DNA from: Dactylosporangium aurantiacum
Lineage (GTDB): Bacteria; Actinomycetota; Actinomycetes; Mycobacteriales; Micromonosporaceae
Length of the DNA stretch: 64,000 nucleotides
Assembly (NCBI RefSeq): GCF_000716715.1
Contig: NZ_JNYJ01000043.1
Location: 1 to 64,000, forward strand
Direction of reading: 5' to 3'
A program made the position numbers and the translations under genes. This document shows positions 17,071 to 26,008 of this stretch, one piece after another. The notes beneath the pieces are model-generated. The model was not told where the DNA came from and ran no database searches. It was given only the letters and a program-made list of their open reading frames with translations. Numbering within the stretch: the first letter of the stretch is position 1; each line of letters begins with the position of its first letter.

Positions 17071-17522
17071 CAGTCGGCTCCCGCCCGGGAGATGGATTCG
17101 ACGCTGAGGCGGCCCTCGTGCAGCCGGTAGCGGGTCATGACGGAGAGCGCCGGGCTGTAGGCGTGCACGGTGACGGCGGGGCGGGTGCCGGCGTTGACGA
17201 CGCGGTGCACGTGGTGGGCGCCGAAGCGGCGGCCGCTGCCGGCGGTCATCGTGGTGTTGCGCAGGGAGCCGTGCTGCACGGTCTGCTCGACGATCTCGCC
17301 GGACACGACGGTGAACGCGCCGCCGGCGCCGCCGTGGTCGTGCAGGTCGGTGGCCTGGCCGGGCAGCCAGGTGAGCAGCCACACCTCGTGGTCGTCGGCG
17401 GCGTGCAGCCGCCCGTACCAGCGCTGGCGGGGGTCGAAGCGGGGCTCCAACGGCCACGCCTGCGGGTCCTCGGCGTGCCAGCGGGCGACGGAGAGCAGGT
17501 CCGTCCGGGTCGCGACAGTCAT
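17067..17522 (-). CDS. Cysteine dioxygenase family protein
   Basis: 151-residue cupin. The iron ligands are visible as H61 and H63 (TDLHDHGGAGGAF) and H106 (AHHVHRVVN), with HAYSP at 120-124 supplying the catalytic Tyr122. Bacterial cysteine dioxygenases of this size convert L-cysteine to cysteine sulfinate; 3-mercaptopropionate dioxygenases are close relatives and cannot be excluded. First gene of a three-gene operon (dioxygenase, rhodanese, Smr). The ATG at 17522 has GGAG 8 nt upstream. A perfect inverted repeat sits about 25 nt upstream of the start. Confidence 0.9.
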   Translation of the reverse strand: MTVATRTDLLSVARWHAEDPQAWPLEPRFDPRQRWYGRLHAADDHEVWLLTWLPGQATDLHDHGGAGGAFTVVSGEIVEQTVQHGSLRNTTMTAGSGRRFGAHHVHRVVNAGTRPAVTVHAYSPALSVMTRYRLHEGRLSVESISRAGADW

Positions 17523-17546
17523 GGCAAATACTCCATTATTCTCATC

Positions 17547-17558
17547 TCCTAAGTAGGA
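17547..17558. promoter_or_regulatory. Candidate operator TCCTA-N2-TAGGA
   Basis: A perfect 5-2-5 inverted repeat in an A+T-rich stretch directly upstream of the cysteine dioxygenase gene. It sits where the promoter should be, so it probably binds a repressor, perhaps a cysteine- or sulfur-responsive one. No regulator gene lies beside it. Confidence 0.5.
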
Positions 17559-17667
17559 ATTACTATCACACGCCGCCCCGCCGCGCGACGGCAACAGGCG
17601 GATGTGCGTGAAATGACAGCGGCGTACGGCACCCTGGCGGAGGACACACCAAAGGGGGAACACCACC

Positions 17668-18624
17668 ATGAGCTTCGCTTTCCAGGCCACCGGCCTGGTC
17701 AAGCGCTTCGGCCGGACCACCGCCCTGGCGGGCGTGGACCTCGCCGCCGAGCCCGGCACGGTGCTCGGGGTCCTCGGCCCCAACGGCGCGGGCAAGACCA
17801 CCGCCGTGCGCATCCTCGCCACCCTGCTGCGCCCCGACGCGGGCACCGCGGTCGTCGGCGGGTACGACGTCGTCAAGCACCCCGCCGCGGTCCGCCGCAT
17901 CAGCGGGCTGACCGGGCAGTTCGCCTCCGTCGACGAGGACCTGACCGGCACCGAGAACCTGGTCCTCATCGGCCAGCTGCTCGACCTGCGCCGGCGCGAC
18001 GCCAAGGCCCGCGCGGCCCAGCTGCTGGCCGACTTCGACCTCAGCGAGGCCGGCGACCGGCCGGTCAAGACCTACTCCGGCGGCATGCGGCGCCGCCTCG
18101 ACCTGGCGGCGAGCCTCGTCGGGCGGCCCGCGATCGTGTACCTCGACGAGCCGACCACCGGCCTCGACCCGGCGAAACGCGAGGACGTCTGGAACATGGT
18201 CCGGGCCCAGGTGCGGGAGGGCACCACGGTCCTGCTGACCACGCAGTACCTGGAGGAGGCCGACGCCCTCGCCGACGAGATCTCCGTGATCGACCACGGC
18301 AAGGTGATCGCGCACGGCACGCCGGCGCAGCTCAAGCACATCGTCGGCGGCCAGACGATCAGCGTGCGCCCGGCCGACCCGGCGCACCTGGAGACCGTCT
18401 CCACCATCCTGGCGAAGATCTCCGGCGGCCAGGTCGAGTCCCGCGGGCGCGGCGTGCTGTCGGTGCCGGTCGACGACGGCCGGGTCCTCGGCACCGTCGT
18501 GCGGCGCCTGGAGGAGGCCGGCATCGACGTCATCGAGCTGTCGCTGCACCTGCCGAGCCTCGACGAGGTCTTCTTCACCCTGACCCGCGGCACCGCCGCC
18601 ACGCACCAGGAGGTGCCGGTATGA
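17668..18624 (+). CDS. DrrA-like ABC exporter ATPase
   Basis: 318 residues. Walker A GPNGAGKT (37-44), ABC signature YSGGMRRRLD, Walker B IVYLDEPTTGLDP and the H-loop region TTQYLEEADALAD are all intact. The C-terminal tail (LHLPSLDEVFFTLTRG) is the DrrA-type extension of daunorubicin-resistance ATPases. With the overlapping permease it forms a drug or natural-product exporter. ATG 17668 follows AAAGGGGGA. It is divergent from the cysteine dioxygenase operon. Confidence 0.95.
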   Translation: MSFAFQATGLVKRFGRTTALAGVDLAAEPGTVLGVLGPNGAGKTTAVRILATLLRPDAGTAVVGGYDVVKHPAAVRRISGLTGQFASVDEDLTGTENLVLIGQLLDLRRRDAKARAAQLLADFDLSEAGDRPVKTYSGGMRRRLDLAASLVGRPAIVYLDEPTTGLDPAKREDVWNMVRAQVREGTTVLLTTQYLEEADALADEISVIDHGKVIAHGTPAQLKHIVGGQTISVRPADPAHLETVSTILAKISGGQVESRGRGVLSVPVDDGRVLGTVVRRLEEAGIDVIELSLHLPSLDEVFFTLTRGTAATHQEVPV

Positions 18625-19412
18625 CCACATTGACCGCGGCGGTCCCGGGCCGGCCGTTCGGCCTGGTCAGGCACAGCCTGGTGATGGCCCGGCGCAGCCT
18701 CATCAAGACCATGCGCACCCCCGAGCAGCTGCTGGACGTGACGCTCCAGCCGATCATCTTCATCGTGCTGTTCGTGTACCTGCTGGGCGGCGCCATCGCC
18801 GGTTCACGCCACGACTACCTGCAGTTCCTGCTGCCGGCGCTGCTGGTGCAGAACGTGCTGTTCGCCTCGGCGCCGACCGGCGTCAGCCTCAACACCGACA
18901 TCAAGACCGGCGTGTTCGACCGGTTCCGCAGTCTGCCGATCGGCCGGTCCGCGCCGCTCATCGGCGGCGTGCTCGGCGACATGATCCGGTTCGTGGTGTC
19001 GATCGTGGTGATGCTCGGCTTCGGGTACCTGCTGGGCTTCCGCTTCGGCACGAACCCGCTCGCGGTGATCGCCGCGTGCCTGCTGGTGATGTTCATGGCG
19101 TTCAGCTTCAGCTGGATGTTCGTGCTGCTGGGCATGCTGGTGCGCGAGCCCGGCGCGGTGCAGGGCCTCGGCTTCGTGATCATGTTCCCGCTGACGTTCG
19201 GCACCAACGTGCTCGTCCCGACGAACACGCTGCCCGGGTGGCTGCAGGCGTGGGTGAAGGTCAACCCGGTCGCCGACGCGATGCAGGCCGCCCGCGGGCT
19301 CATGGTCGGCGGGCCGGTGCTCGACGCCGTGGTCAAGACCGTGCTGTGGTCGCTGGGCATCCTCGCGGTGTTCGCGCCGCTCGCGGTGCGCGCCTACCGC
19401 CGCAGGACCTGA
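18621..19412 (+). CDS. DrrB-like ABC-2 exporter permease
   Basis: 263 residues with six predicted membrane helices and the ABC-2 signature GVFDRFRSLPIGRSAPLIG. The C-terminal half includes FPLTFGTNVLVPTNTLPGWLQ, which is typical of DrrB. It starts at ATG 18621, overlapping the ATPase stop by 4 bp. Its 3' end overlaps the convergent AfsR-like gene by 19 bp, so terminal antisense interference is possible. Substrate unknown. Confidence 0.93.
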   Translation: MTTLTAAVPGRPFGLVRHSLVMARRSLIKTMRTPEQLLDVTLQPIIFIVLFVYLLGGAIAGSRHDYLQFLLPALLVQNVLFASAPTGVSLNTDIKTGVFDRFRSLPIGRSAPLIGGVLGDMIRFVVSIVVMLGFGYLLGFRFGTNPLAVIAACLLVMFMAFSFSWMFVLLGMLVREPGAVQGLGFVIMFPLTFGTNVLVPTNTLPGWLQAWVKVNPVADAMQAARGLMVGGPVLDAVVKTVLWSLGILAVFAPLAVRAYRRRT

Positions 19413-22400
19413 GCCTGCACGAACGCCAACGCCGCGGCGCGGTCCAGGGCCGCGCCGCGGCGCACCGCCTCCTCGAACCCGTCGGCGCCCAGCACGTCAC
19501 GCAGCGCCGCGGACTGCGCGACGAGGTCGGCGTTGGACAGGTCGTCTCCCCCGGCGAACCCGCGGGCCACGCCGAGGATCCGCGCGGCCGTCCCCGGCTC
19601 GCCGCGGGCCGCGGCGACGGCCGCCGCGCCGATCGCGACCTGCGCCACGACTGGCATGTCCCGCACCGGCACCGCCAGCTCCAGGGCCTGCGCGATGTGC
19701 TGCCCGGCCGCCGGCAGGTCACCGCGGCGCAGGTCCAGCTGCGCCATGGCGACCTGCACCAGCGCCCGGTACTGCGGCGCCACCAGCGGCGACTCGGCCT
19801 GCCACCGCCACGCCTGCAGGTAGCAGCGCTCCGCCTCGTCGAGGTCACCGGCGTAGCGGGCCAGCTGGCCGAGCTCCAGCATCGCGTGCGACACGTCGCG
19901 CGGCAGCGCCGCCGGGTCCTCGGCGAACCTGCGCAGCTCGGCGCGGGCCGCGTCCACCCCGTCGGTGTGCCGGCGGATCGCGGCGAGCTTGATGCGCTGG
20001 TACGCCTGGCCGGTCCGCAGTCCCAGCTGGCGGTGCAGGTCGATCGACTCGGCGAACAGCGCGGCCGCCGTGGCGAAGTCGCCGCGCCGGGCCCGCACGT
20101 CGGCGATCGACGCCAGGGTCATCGACAGCCCCCACCGCTCGCCGACCTCGCGGAACGCGGCCGCCGCCGCCTCGTGCGCGGTCAGCATGCCGGTGATGTC
20201 GCCGTCGTTCTCCCGCAGGTACCCGAGGATCGACAGCAGCATCCCGCGCGACCACGGCTCCAGCGGCCCGGCGAGGCGGCGCCCGACCGCCTCGGCGCCC
20301 CGGACGCTGTCGTCGCCGAACATCAGCACCACCGGCTCGACCAGCTCGACGAACGGGTGCCCGGTGCCCGGCGGCACCTGCGCGGCGAGGCGCAGCACCT
20401 CGTGCAGCAGCTCGACGTCGAACTGGAAGTCCCCGGCGAAGCCGCTGTTGATGAGGTACACGGCGAGCACGACCGTGCGCACGTCCGCCGGCACGTCACC
20501 GGGGACCTTGAGGATCCGGCCGAGCTGCCCGGCGGCCTCGGCGTGGTTGTCCTCGAACGTCCAGAACCAGCCGCACGCGGCGCCGAGCCGGAACGCGGTG
20601 GCGGCGTCGGCGTTGTCGCAGGCGTGCGCGACCGCGGCGTGCAGGTTGGCCCGCTCCGGCCGCAGCCGGGCCAGCCAGTCCAGCTGGGCGGCGGTGCGCA
20701 GGTGCGGCTCGGCCCGCTCCGCCAGGGCCAGGTAGTGCGCGGCGTGCGCGGACCTGACCTGCCCGGCGCGGCCGGTGCGCAGCAGCTCCTCCAGGGCGAA
20801 CTCACGGATCGTCTCCAGCATCCGGTACCGCACCGTCGCGCCCGCCACGACCTGCAGCAGTGACCGGTCGACGAGCAGGTCCAGCAGCGGCCCGGCGTCG
20901 GGCACTCCGGACACCGCGGCGGCGGCGTCGGCGTCGAACGTGCCGGGGAACACCGCGATCGCGGCCGCGAAGTCCCGCTCCGGCGCCTCCAGCAGGTCCC
21001 AGCTCCAGGCGACGACCGCGTGCAGGGTCCGGTGCCGCGGCAGGGCGGTGCGGCTGCCGCCGGTGAGCAGCCGGAACCGGTTGTCGAGGCCGGCCGCGAG
21101 CTGCTCGGTGGTGAACGAGCGCAGCCGCGCCGCGGCCAGCTCGATCGCCAGCGGCAGCCCGTCGAGCCGGCGGCAGATCTCCGCCGCGGCCGGGGTCACC
21201 ACGAACCCGGGGCGCACCGCCTCGGCCCGGTCCCGCAGCAGCCGCACCGCCGCCTGCGGGTCGAGGGGCCCGACGGGGAACAGGGTCTCGCCGAGGATGC
21301 CGAGCGGCTCCCGGCTGGTCGCCATGATCCGCAGCTTCGGGCAGCGGCCCAGCAGGTCCTCGCTGAGCCGGGCGGCGGCCTCCACGACGTGCTCGCAGTT
21401 GTCGAGCACGAGCAGCGCGGCGGCCGGGGCGAGGATCTCGGCGAGCCGGTCGGTGGCGTCGACCCGGCGGGTCCACTGCGGCGCCTCCAGCTGCCCGCCG
21501 CTGTCCAGCGCCCGCAGGACCGCGGCCGGCACCTCGGCGGCCTCGGCGACCGGGGCCAGCTCCACCAGCCACGCCGGGTGCGGGTCGCGGGCGGCGACGG
21601 TGGTGGCGAGCCGGGTCTTGCCGGCGCCGCCCGGGCCGACGAGGGTGACCAGCCGGCGGTCCAGGATCTGCGTGGCGAGCCGGTCCACGTCCTCGTCGCG
21701 GCCCACGAAGCTGGTCAGCGGGGTGCGCAGGTTACCGCCGGGACGGTCGGTGAGCGCCAGCAGGTGCGCCTGGCGCAGCTGCGGCGACGGGTCGACGCCG
21801 AGCTCCTCGGCGAGCCGCTGCCGGCACTCCTCGAACGCGGCGAGGGCCTCGGCCCGGCGGCCCTGCGCGTGCAGCGCCGTGACCAGCTGGGCGGCGAGCC
21901 GCTCCCGCAGCGGGTGCGCGGCGGTCAGCTCCCGCAGCCGCGCCACCAGGCCGGGTGAGCGTGGGCCGGCCGCCTCGACGTGGTCCTCGATCGCGGTGAG
22001 GCGCAGCTCCTGCCAGCGGGCGGCGAGCGCGTCGTCGACGTCCGGGGCGCCGCGCCACAGGTCCAGGGCCTCGGTGAGCAGCGCCGCGGCGCGGGCCGGG
22101 TCGCCGTCGCGCAGCGCCCGGCGGCCCTCGCCGGCGAGCCGCTCGAAGCGGTGCGCGTCGACCGCGTCGGCGGGGACGTCGAGGCGGTACCCGCCGGCGC
22201 CGGACACGAGCGCCGGGTGCCCGCCGAGGGTTTTGCGCAGCCGCGACACGAGCGACTGCACGGCGTTGGCCGGGTCGCTCGGCGCGGCGTCGGGCCACAG
22301 CGCCGCGGCGAGCCGCTCCACCGGGACCAGCCGGCCGGGCTCGCAGGCCAGGCGGGCCAGCAGGGTCCGCAGCCGGGCGCCGGTGACGTCGACGGGCCGC

Positions 22401-22444
22401 CCGTCCACCTCGACGGTCAACGGCCCGAGGATCCCCACCCGCAT
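19394..22444 (-). CDS. AfsR/SARP-type transcriptional regulator (SARP-BTAD-NB-ARC-TPR)
   Basis: 1016 residues. Residues 1-95 form an OmpR-like DNA-binding domain (MRVGILGPLTVEVDG). The bacterial transcriptional activator domain follows to about 250, then an NB-ARC/STAND ATPase with Walker A GPGGAGKT at about 269-276 and LLVLDNCEHVVE as Walker B. A winged helix comes next and a long TPR-like C-terminus. It is the architecture of large SARPs that switch on secondary metabolism. ATG 22444 is preferred over GTG 22453, which lies inside a terminator stem. The nearest plausible target is the convergent DrrAB exporter. Confidence 0.93.
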   Translation of the reverse strand: MRVGILGPLTVEVDGRPVDVTGARLRTLLARLACEPGRLVPVERLAAALWPDAAPSDPANAVQSLVSRLRKTLGGHPALVSGAGGYRLDVPADAVDAHRFERLAGEGRRALRDGDPARAAALLTEALDLWRGAPDVDDALAARWQELRLTAIEDHVEAAGPRSPGLVARLRELTAAHPLRERLAAQLVTALHAQGRRAEALAAFEECRQRLAEELGVDPSPQLRQAHLLALTDRPGGNLRTPLTSFVGRDEDVDRLATQILDRRLVTLVGPGGAGKTRLATTVAARDPHPAWLVELAPVAEAAEVPAAVLRALDSGGQLEAPQWTRRVDATDRLAEILAPAAALLVLDNCEHVVEAAARLSEDLLGRCPKLRIMATSREPLGILGETLFPVGPLDPQAAVRLLRDRAEAVRPGFVVTPAAAEICRRLDGLPLAIELAAARLRSFTTEQLAAGLDNRFRLLTGGSRTALPRHRTLHAVVAWSWDLLEAPERDFAAAIAVFPGTFDADAAAAVSGVPDAGPLLDLLVDRSLLQVVAGATVRYRMLETIREFALEELLRTGRAGQVRSAHAAHYLALAERAEPHLRTAAQLDWLARLRPERANLHAAVAHACDNADAATAFRLGAACGWFWTFEDNHAEAAGQLGRILKVPGDVPADVRTVVLAVYLINSGFAGDFQFDVELLHEVLRLAAQVPPGTGHPFVELVEPVVLMFGDDSVRGAEAVGRRLAGPLEPWSRGMLLSILGYLRENDGDITGMLTAHEAAAAAFREVGERWGLSMTLASIADVRARRGDFATAAALFAESIDLHRQLGLRTGQAYQRIKLAAIRRHTDGVDAARAELRRFAEDPAALPRDVSHAMLELGQLARYAGDLDEAERCYLQAWRWQAESPLVAPQYRALVQVAMAQLDLRRGDLPAAGQHIAQALELAVPVRDMPVVAQVAIGAAAVAAARGEPGTAARILGVARGFAGGDDLSNADLVAQSAALRDVLGADGFEEAVRRGAALDRAAALAFVQAQVLRR

Positions 22445-22452
22445 GCGCACCA

Positions 22453-22486
22453 CTGTGCCACCCGCCCGTGACGGCGGGTGGCACAG
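22453..22486. terminator. Terminator of the S1 protease gene
   Basis: CTGTGCCACCCGCC (22453-22466) pairs with GGCGGGTGGCACAG (22473-22486), a perfect 14-bp stem with a 6-nt loop, 14 nt after the protease stop and just before the AfsR-like gene. Confidence 0.75.
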
Positions 22487-22499
22487 GTGGGGGTGGTGC

Positions 22500-23534
22500 C
22501 TAGTAGACGCTGACGCCGTACACGCTCAGCGGCTCGGTGACCGGCTGGAAGTACGTGACGCCGCCGCTGCTGCAGTTGCCGCTGCCGCCGGAGGTCAGGC
22601 CCAGGGCCACCGAACCGGCGAAGAGCGAGCCGCCGCTGTCGCCGGGCTCGGCGCAGACCGTGGTGCGGATCAGGCCGCTGACCTGGCCCTGCGAGTAGGT
22701 GACGGTCGCGTTGAGCTGCGTCACCGAGCCGCTGCGCACGCCGGTGGTGGAGCCGCTGCGGCGCACCGACTGCCCGACGGTGGCGTTGCCGGCGGAGGTG
22801 ATGTCCTGGAACGAGCCGTTGTACAGCGACACGTTGCCGGGGTGCGCGACACCGGAGGCGTAGCGCACGATGCCGTAGTCGTTGCCGGGGAAGCTGGTGC
22901 CGGCGCGGGTGCCGAGGACCGAGCCGCCGCTCGTCGTCCAGGTCGAGCCGATGTTGGTGCAGTGCCCGGCGGTCAGGAAGTAGTACGTGCTGCCGCTGAC
23001 CACGTTGAAGCCGAGCGAGCACCGGGAGCCACCGCTGTAGATCGCCTGCCCGCCGGAGATGGTCGAGCGCAGCTCACCGGGGAGCCGCTCGATCTTCGCG
23101 GCGCTGCCGAACGACGCGACGGTCGCCTCGATGGTCTTCACGTGCTCCGCCGTGACCGTCGGGTCGATGGAGACGACCACCTGGTTGGCGACCGGGTCGA
23201 CGGCCCAGGCGGTGCCCGGGACGGAGACCTTCGCGCCGAGCGTCGCGGTGATGCGGGCCAGCTCGGCGCCGCTGTGCTTGACCTTGCGGGCGACGGCGCC
23301 GGTCGACTCGACGCTCTTGGCGGTGTTCGCGTCGGTGACGGTGACGACCATCTTGCCGAGCTGGGCGTCCCAGTAGGCGCCGGCGGTGGCCAGCCCGAGC
23401 TGCTCGACGAGCGCGTCGGTGCTGCCGATCGGCGCGGCCTGGGCCGGCGACGGCGTGAGGAACGATCCGGCGACGAGGGCGGTGCCGGCGGCGATGACCA
23501 CGGCGCGACGGAGTCTGGACCTTGTGAGTCTCAC
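22500..23534 (-). CDS. Secreted S1-family serine protease (alpha-lytic/streptogrisin type)
   Basis: 344 residues. A signal peptide of about 33 residues ends AQA. A pro-region (about 34-160) of the alpha-lytic type acts as folding chaperone. The mature protease begins near [11 protein letters not shown]. The catalytic triad is H191 (LTAGHC), D219 (FPGNDYG) and S300 (EPGDSGG). Cysteines flanking the His and Ser loops suggest disulfides. GTG 23534 has GGGGAGG 5 nt upstream. The promoter region holds an unusual array of CCGATR half-sites (see 23549-23592), so expression is probably tightly controlled. Confidence 0.95.
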   Translation of the reverse strand: MRLTRSRLRRAVVIAAGTALVAGSFLTPSPAQAAPIGSTDALVEQLGLATAGAYWDAQLGKMVVTVTDANTAKSVESTGAVARKVKHSGAELARITATLGAKVSVPGTAWAVDPVANQVVVSIDPTVTAEHVKTIEATVASFGSAAKIERLPGELRSTISGGQAIYSGGSRCSLGFNVVSGSTYYFLTAGHCTNIGSTWTTSGGSVLGTRAGTSFPGNDYGIVRYASGVAHPGNVSLYNGSFQDITSAGNATVGQSVRRSGSTTGVRSGSVTQLNATVTYSQGQVSGLIRTTVCAEPGDSGGSLFAGSVALGLTSGGSGNCSSGGVTYFQPVTEPLSVYGVSVY

Positions 23535-23548
23535 GTGAGCCTCCCCTA

Positions 23549-23592
23549 TATCGGAGCCGATAAATATCGGCCGCGACCGATGCTGTCATCGG
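23549..23592. promoter_or_regulatory. Array of five CCGATR half-sites upstream of the protease
   Basis: Three perfect inverted repeats made of one half-site: TATCGG-N2-CCGATA (23549-23562), CCGATA-N2-TATCGG (23557-23570, sharing a half-site) and CCGATG-N4-CATCGG (23577-23592). They lie 15-60 nt upstream of the protease start, over the likely promoter. Confidence 0.65.
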
Positions 23593-23650
23593 ACGGGGAG
23601 GCACACAAGATTCGAGGTCCAAATTGCCCCATAGCACCCGTGTCATATCA

Positions 23651-24448
23651 CTAAGCGACTATCCCTTCTAGGAGGTATGCGCTGATCGGTCCGTACAGGT
23701 GCGGCTGGACGTTGTCGTCGATCGGCACCGTCACCGACACCCGGCCCTCGGCCTCACCGATGAACAGCGCCGGGTCGTTGCTGTCCGCGAACGACACCAC
23801 GTCCAGCCCCGCGGCGGCCGCCGCGCCCGCGAACCCGTGGTCGGCGAAGACCAGGTCCGGCAGCGGCTCGCCGCGCCGCTCCAGGTCGGCCAGCATCGCC
23901 CGCATGCCGTCCGGCGAGTGCGTGTGCCACAGGGCGATGCCCCGCTCCGCGGCCATGGCGACGCCACCGACATACCGCAGCGCCAGCGGGAACTCACGCC
24001 CGTCGTAACGGCCCGGACGCTCGAACGGCTCCCCCGCCGCCGGGGTCAGGATCTCGCACCCGGCCGCCCGCAACGCCGCCACGACCGCCAGGTGCACCTC
24101 GACGACACCGGCCGGGTGCCCGGACGCCACCAGGACACGCTCCTTGCGGCGGGCCGCCAGCCGCAGCCGCTCCCGCATCCGGTCGAGCGCCGCGACCGTC
24201 TTGTCCGGGTCGATCCTGTCGACGCCCGTGGAACGCTCCGGATCGGGGTCGATGCCGACCCGCTCCGCCATCACACTCAGCACCTGAGCGACGGTCCAAG
24301 TCTTCAGCGGCGCGAGACCGAACAGGTAACCCTCGTGACCGTCGGCGAACGCCGCGGCGTTGCCGTAGTTGGAGTCCCGGGTGGTCTCGACATCGCCGGC
24401 GAGGAGTGCTTCACGAAGATAACTCACAAGCTCAGGCATATGACCCAT
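23651..24448 (-). CDS. Putative phosphatase (PF15698-like)
   Basis: 265 residues. Similar, as I recall it, to the actinobacterial family labelled Phosphatase (PF15698): it has VLVASGHPAGVVEVHLAV, an ALWHTHSPDGM segment and a terminal FADHGFAGAA/DSNDPALF region, with conserved His and Asp suited to metal binding. The substrate is not known. The start is ATG 24448 or ATG 24439 (MPELVSYLREALL); neither has a strong ribosome site. It lies between the protease and a divergent hypothetical gene. Confidence 0.75.
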   Translation of the reverse strand: MGHMPELVSYLREALLAGDVETTRDSNYGNAAAFADGHEGYLFGLAPLKTWTVAQVLSVMAERVGIDPDPERSTGVDRIDPDKTVAALDRMRERLRLAARRKERVLVASGHPAGVVEVHLAVVAALRAAGCEILTPAAGEPFERPGRYDGREFPLALRYVGGVAMAAERGIALWHTHSPDGMRAMLADLERRGEPLPDLVFADHGFAGAAAAAGLDVVSFADSNDPALFIGEAEGRVSVTVPIDDNVQPHLYGPISAYLLEGIVA

Positions 24449-24499
24449 GGTAGGCAAGCACCCCTGCGGCGCCGAGGAAAGCGGCCTAAGGTCACAGTC

Positions 24500-25141
24500 A
24501 TGGCCGACGTGTATCTCGAGATCAGCGACAAGAAGGTGTTCGCGGCGAGCCTCGACTGGCCCGGGTGGGGACGCTTCGCCAAGACCGAGGACGACGCGCT
24601 GCAGGCCCTGGCCGACTACGGCACCCGGTACGCGCCGATCGCCACCGCCGCGGGCTACAGCTTCCCGGCCGCGCCGACGTTCAAGGTCGTCGAACGCTGC
24701 CCGGGCACCTCCGCCACTCAGTTCGGCGTCCCCGATGCCCACCCCGAGGCCGACGGCCGCGCCGTGACGAAGGCCGTCGCCGACCGGCAGAAGAAGCTGC
24801 TGACGGCCGCTTGGGCCGCCTTCGACGCGTTCGCCGCGACCGCCCCCGCCACGTTGCGCAAGGGCCCGCGCGGCGGCGGCCGGGACCGCGACAAGATGAT
24901 CGACCACGTCGTCGGCGCCGAGGCCGGGTACGCCCGCAAGCTCGGCATCAAACACCCCCAGCCGGCGATCACCGACACCGCCGCGATCGCCGCGCTGCGC
25001 GAGGACATCCTCAGCGTCCTGGGCCGCCCCCACGACGGCGGCCCCGTCGTCGACAACGGCTGGACGTCGCGCTACGCCACCCGCCGGTACGCCTGGCACG
25101 TCCTGGACCACCTCTGGGAGATGCAGGACCGCGCCGAGTAA
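24500..25141 (+). CDS. Hypothetical protein with HicB-like start and DinB-like end
   Basis: 213 residues. The first 45 (VYLEISDKKVFAASLDWPGW, then KTEDDALQALADYG) resemble the HicB/UPF0150 fold. The last 80 are helical and end YAWHVLDHLWEMQDR, resembling the final helix of DinB-like proteins with its conserved His. Whether the DinB metal site is complete cannot be judged by eye. Monocistronic, divergent from the phosphatase. Function unknown. Confidence 0.72.
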   Translation: MADVYLEISDKKVFAASLDWPGWGRFAKTEDDALQALADYGTRYAPIATAAGYSFPAAPTFKVVERCPGTSATQFGVPDAHPEADGRAVTKAVADRQKKLLTAAWAAFDAFAATAPATLRKGPRGGGRDRDKMIDHVVGAEAGYARKLGIKHPQPAITDTAAIAALREDILSVLGRPHDGGPVVDNGWTSRYATRRYAWHVLDHLWEMQDRAE

Positions 25142-25256
25142 CCCCACCTCGCCGCCCTGGCCGCCGTCTTCGCCGCCGAGCAACGCGACGGCGGCCGGCC
25201 ACGGTGTGCGGCGCTGGCGGTGCGAGCGCCAGCGAGCATGGGGCTCCGGGTGGGAA

Positions 25257-25296
25257 CCCCCGGCCGCCCCCGGCCGCCCCCGGCCGCCCCCGGCGG
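25257..25296. repeat. Short CCCCCGGCCGCC tandem tract
   Basis: Three to four copies of a 12-bp G+C-only unit in the gap between two convergent genes (25142-25308). It may act as a structured terminator. Confidence 0.5.
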
Positions 25297-25308
25297 CAGC
25301 CGGCGGAG

Positions 25309-25905
25309 CTAGGAACCGCCCAGGCCGCGCAGCAGCAGGGCGGTCAGGGTGTCGATGGCCTCGTCGTCGGGGACGCGCGGCTCCGGGGCGGTCAGGTGGG
25401 CGTAGGCGAACATCGCCAGCATCGACCCCATCGCGTCGGCCACGACCGCCGGCCGGCCCGGGAGCCGGTGGCCGCGTGACTCCATGAGCTCCAGGTGCCG
25501 GCGGAGCATGTCGGTGTCCTCGGCGAGCCGGGTGCGGGCCAGCCCGGTGAACGGCGCCTCCAGCATCGAGGACTGCAAGAGCGCCACCATGACCGGCAGG
25601 TGGGTCCGGAACGTGTGCCAGGCGGCCGCGACGTGGGCGCGCAGCTGGACCTCGTCGGACAGGTCGTGGTCCGGGTCGTGATCGGGCAGCGCCTCGTCGG
25701 CGGTCCGCCGCATGTCGGCCAGGAGGGCCCGCAGCAGCTCCTCCTTGCTCGCGAAGTGGTCGTAGAACGAGCCCACCGCGCGGCCCGCCTCGGCGGTGAT
25801 GTCGCTGATCTTGGTGTTGAGGTAGCCGCGGGTGGCGAAGAGGTGGCGGGCGGCGTCCTTGAGGGCGGCCGAGGTCTGGGCCGCCTTCTCCCTGCGCGTC
25901 GCCAT
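25309..25905 (-). CDS. TetR-family repressor
   Basis: 198 residues from ATG 25905 (AGGTGG upstream). The N-terminal helix-turn-helix is clear: KDAARHLFATRGYLNTKISD, then AGRAVGSFYDHFASKEELL. The C-terminal ligand/dimer domain is divergent. It faces the FAD monooxygenase across a 103-bp spacer holding two matching inverted repeats, the usual sign that it represses that gene and itself. The ligand is probably a substrate of the monooxygenase. Confidence 0.93.
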   Translation of the reverse strand: MATRREKAAQTSAALKDAARHLFATRGYLNTKISDITAEAGRAVGSFYDHFASKEELLRALLADMRRTADEALPDHDPDHDLSDEVQLRAHVAAAWHTFRTHLPVMVALLQSSMLEAPFTGLARTRLAEDTDMLRRHLELMESRGHRLPGRPAVVADAMGSMLAMFAYAHLTAPEPRVPDDEAIDTLTALLLRGLGGS

Positions 25906-25963
25906 CAGGTCCCACCTTGTCACGCCCGGCGTGTTGACGACCGACCGTAGCAGCCCGTAAAAC

Positions 25964-25992
25964 TGAATCGTAATTCACCGAATACAGATTCA
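25964..25992. promoter_or_regulatory. Tandem TetR operators GAAT-N4-ATTC
   Basis: TGAATCGTAATTCA (25964-25977) and CGAATACAGATTCA (25979-25992): two copies of GAAT-N4-ATTC with centres 15 bp apart, in the A+T-rich spacer between the TetR gene and the FAD monooxygenase. Confidence 0.7.
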
Positions 25993-26008
25993 CTAAGGGG
26001 CGTGGGGC

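Noticed and set aside
19394..22444. Reading the AfsR-like NB-ARC protein as an NLR-type defence gene
   Set aside because: The intact N-terminal SARP DNA-binding and BTAD domains mark it as a transcription activator.
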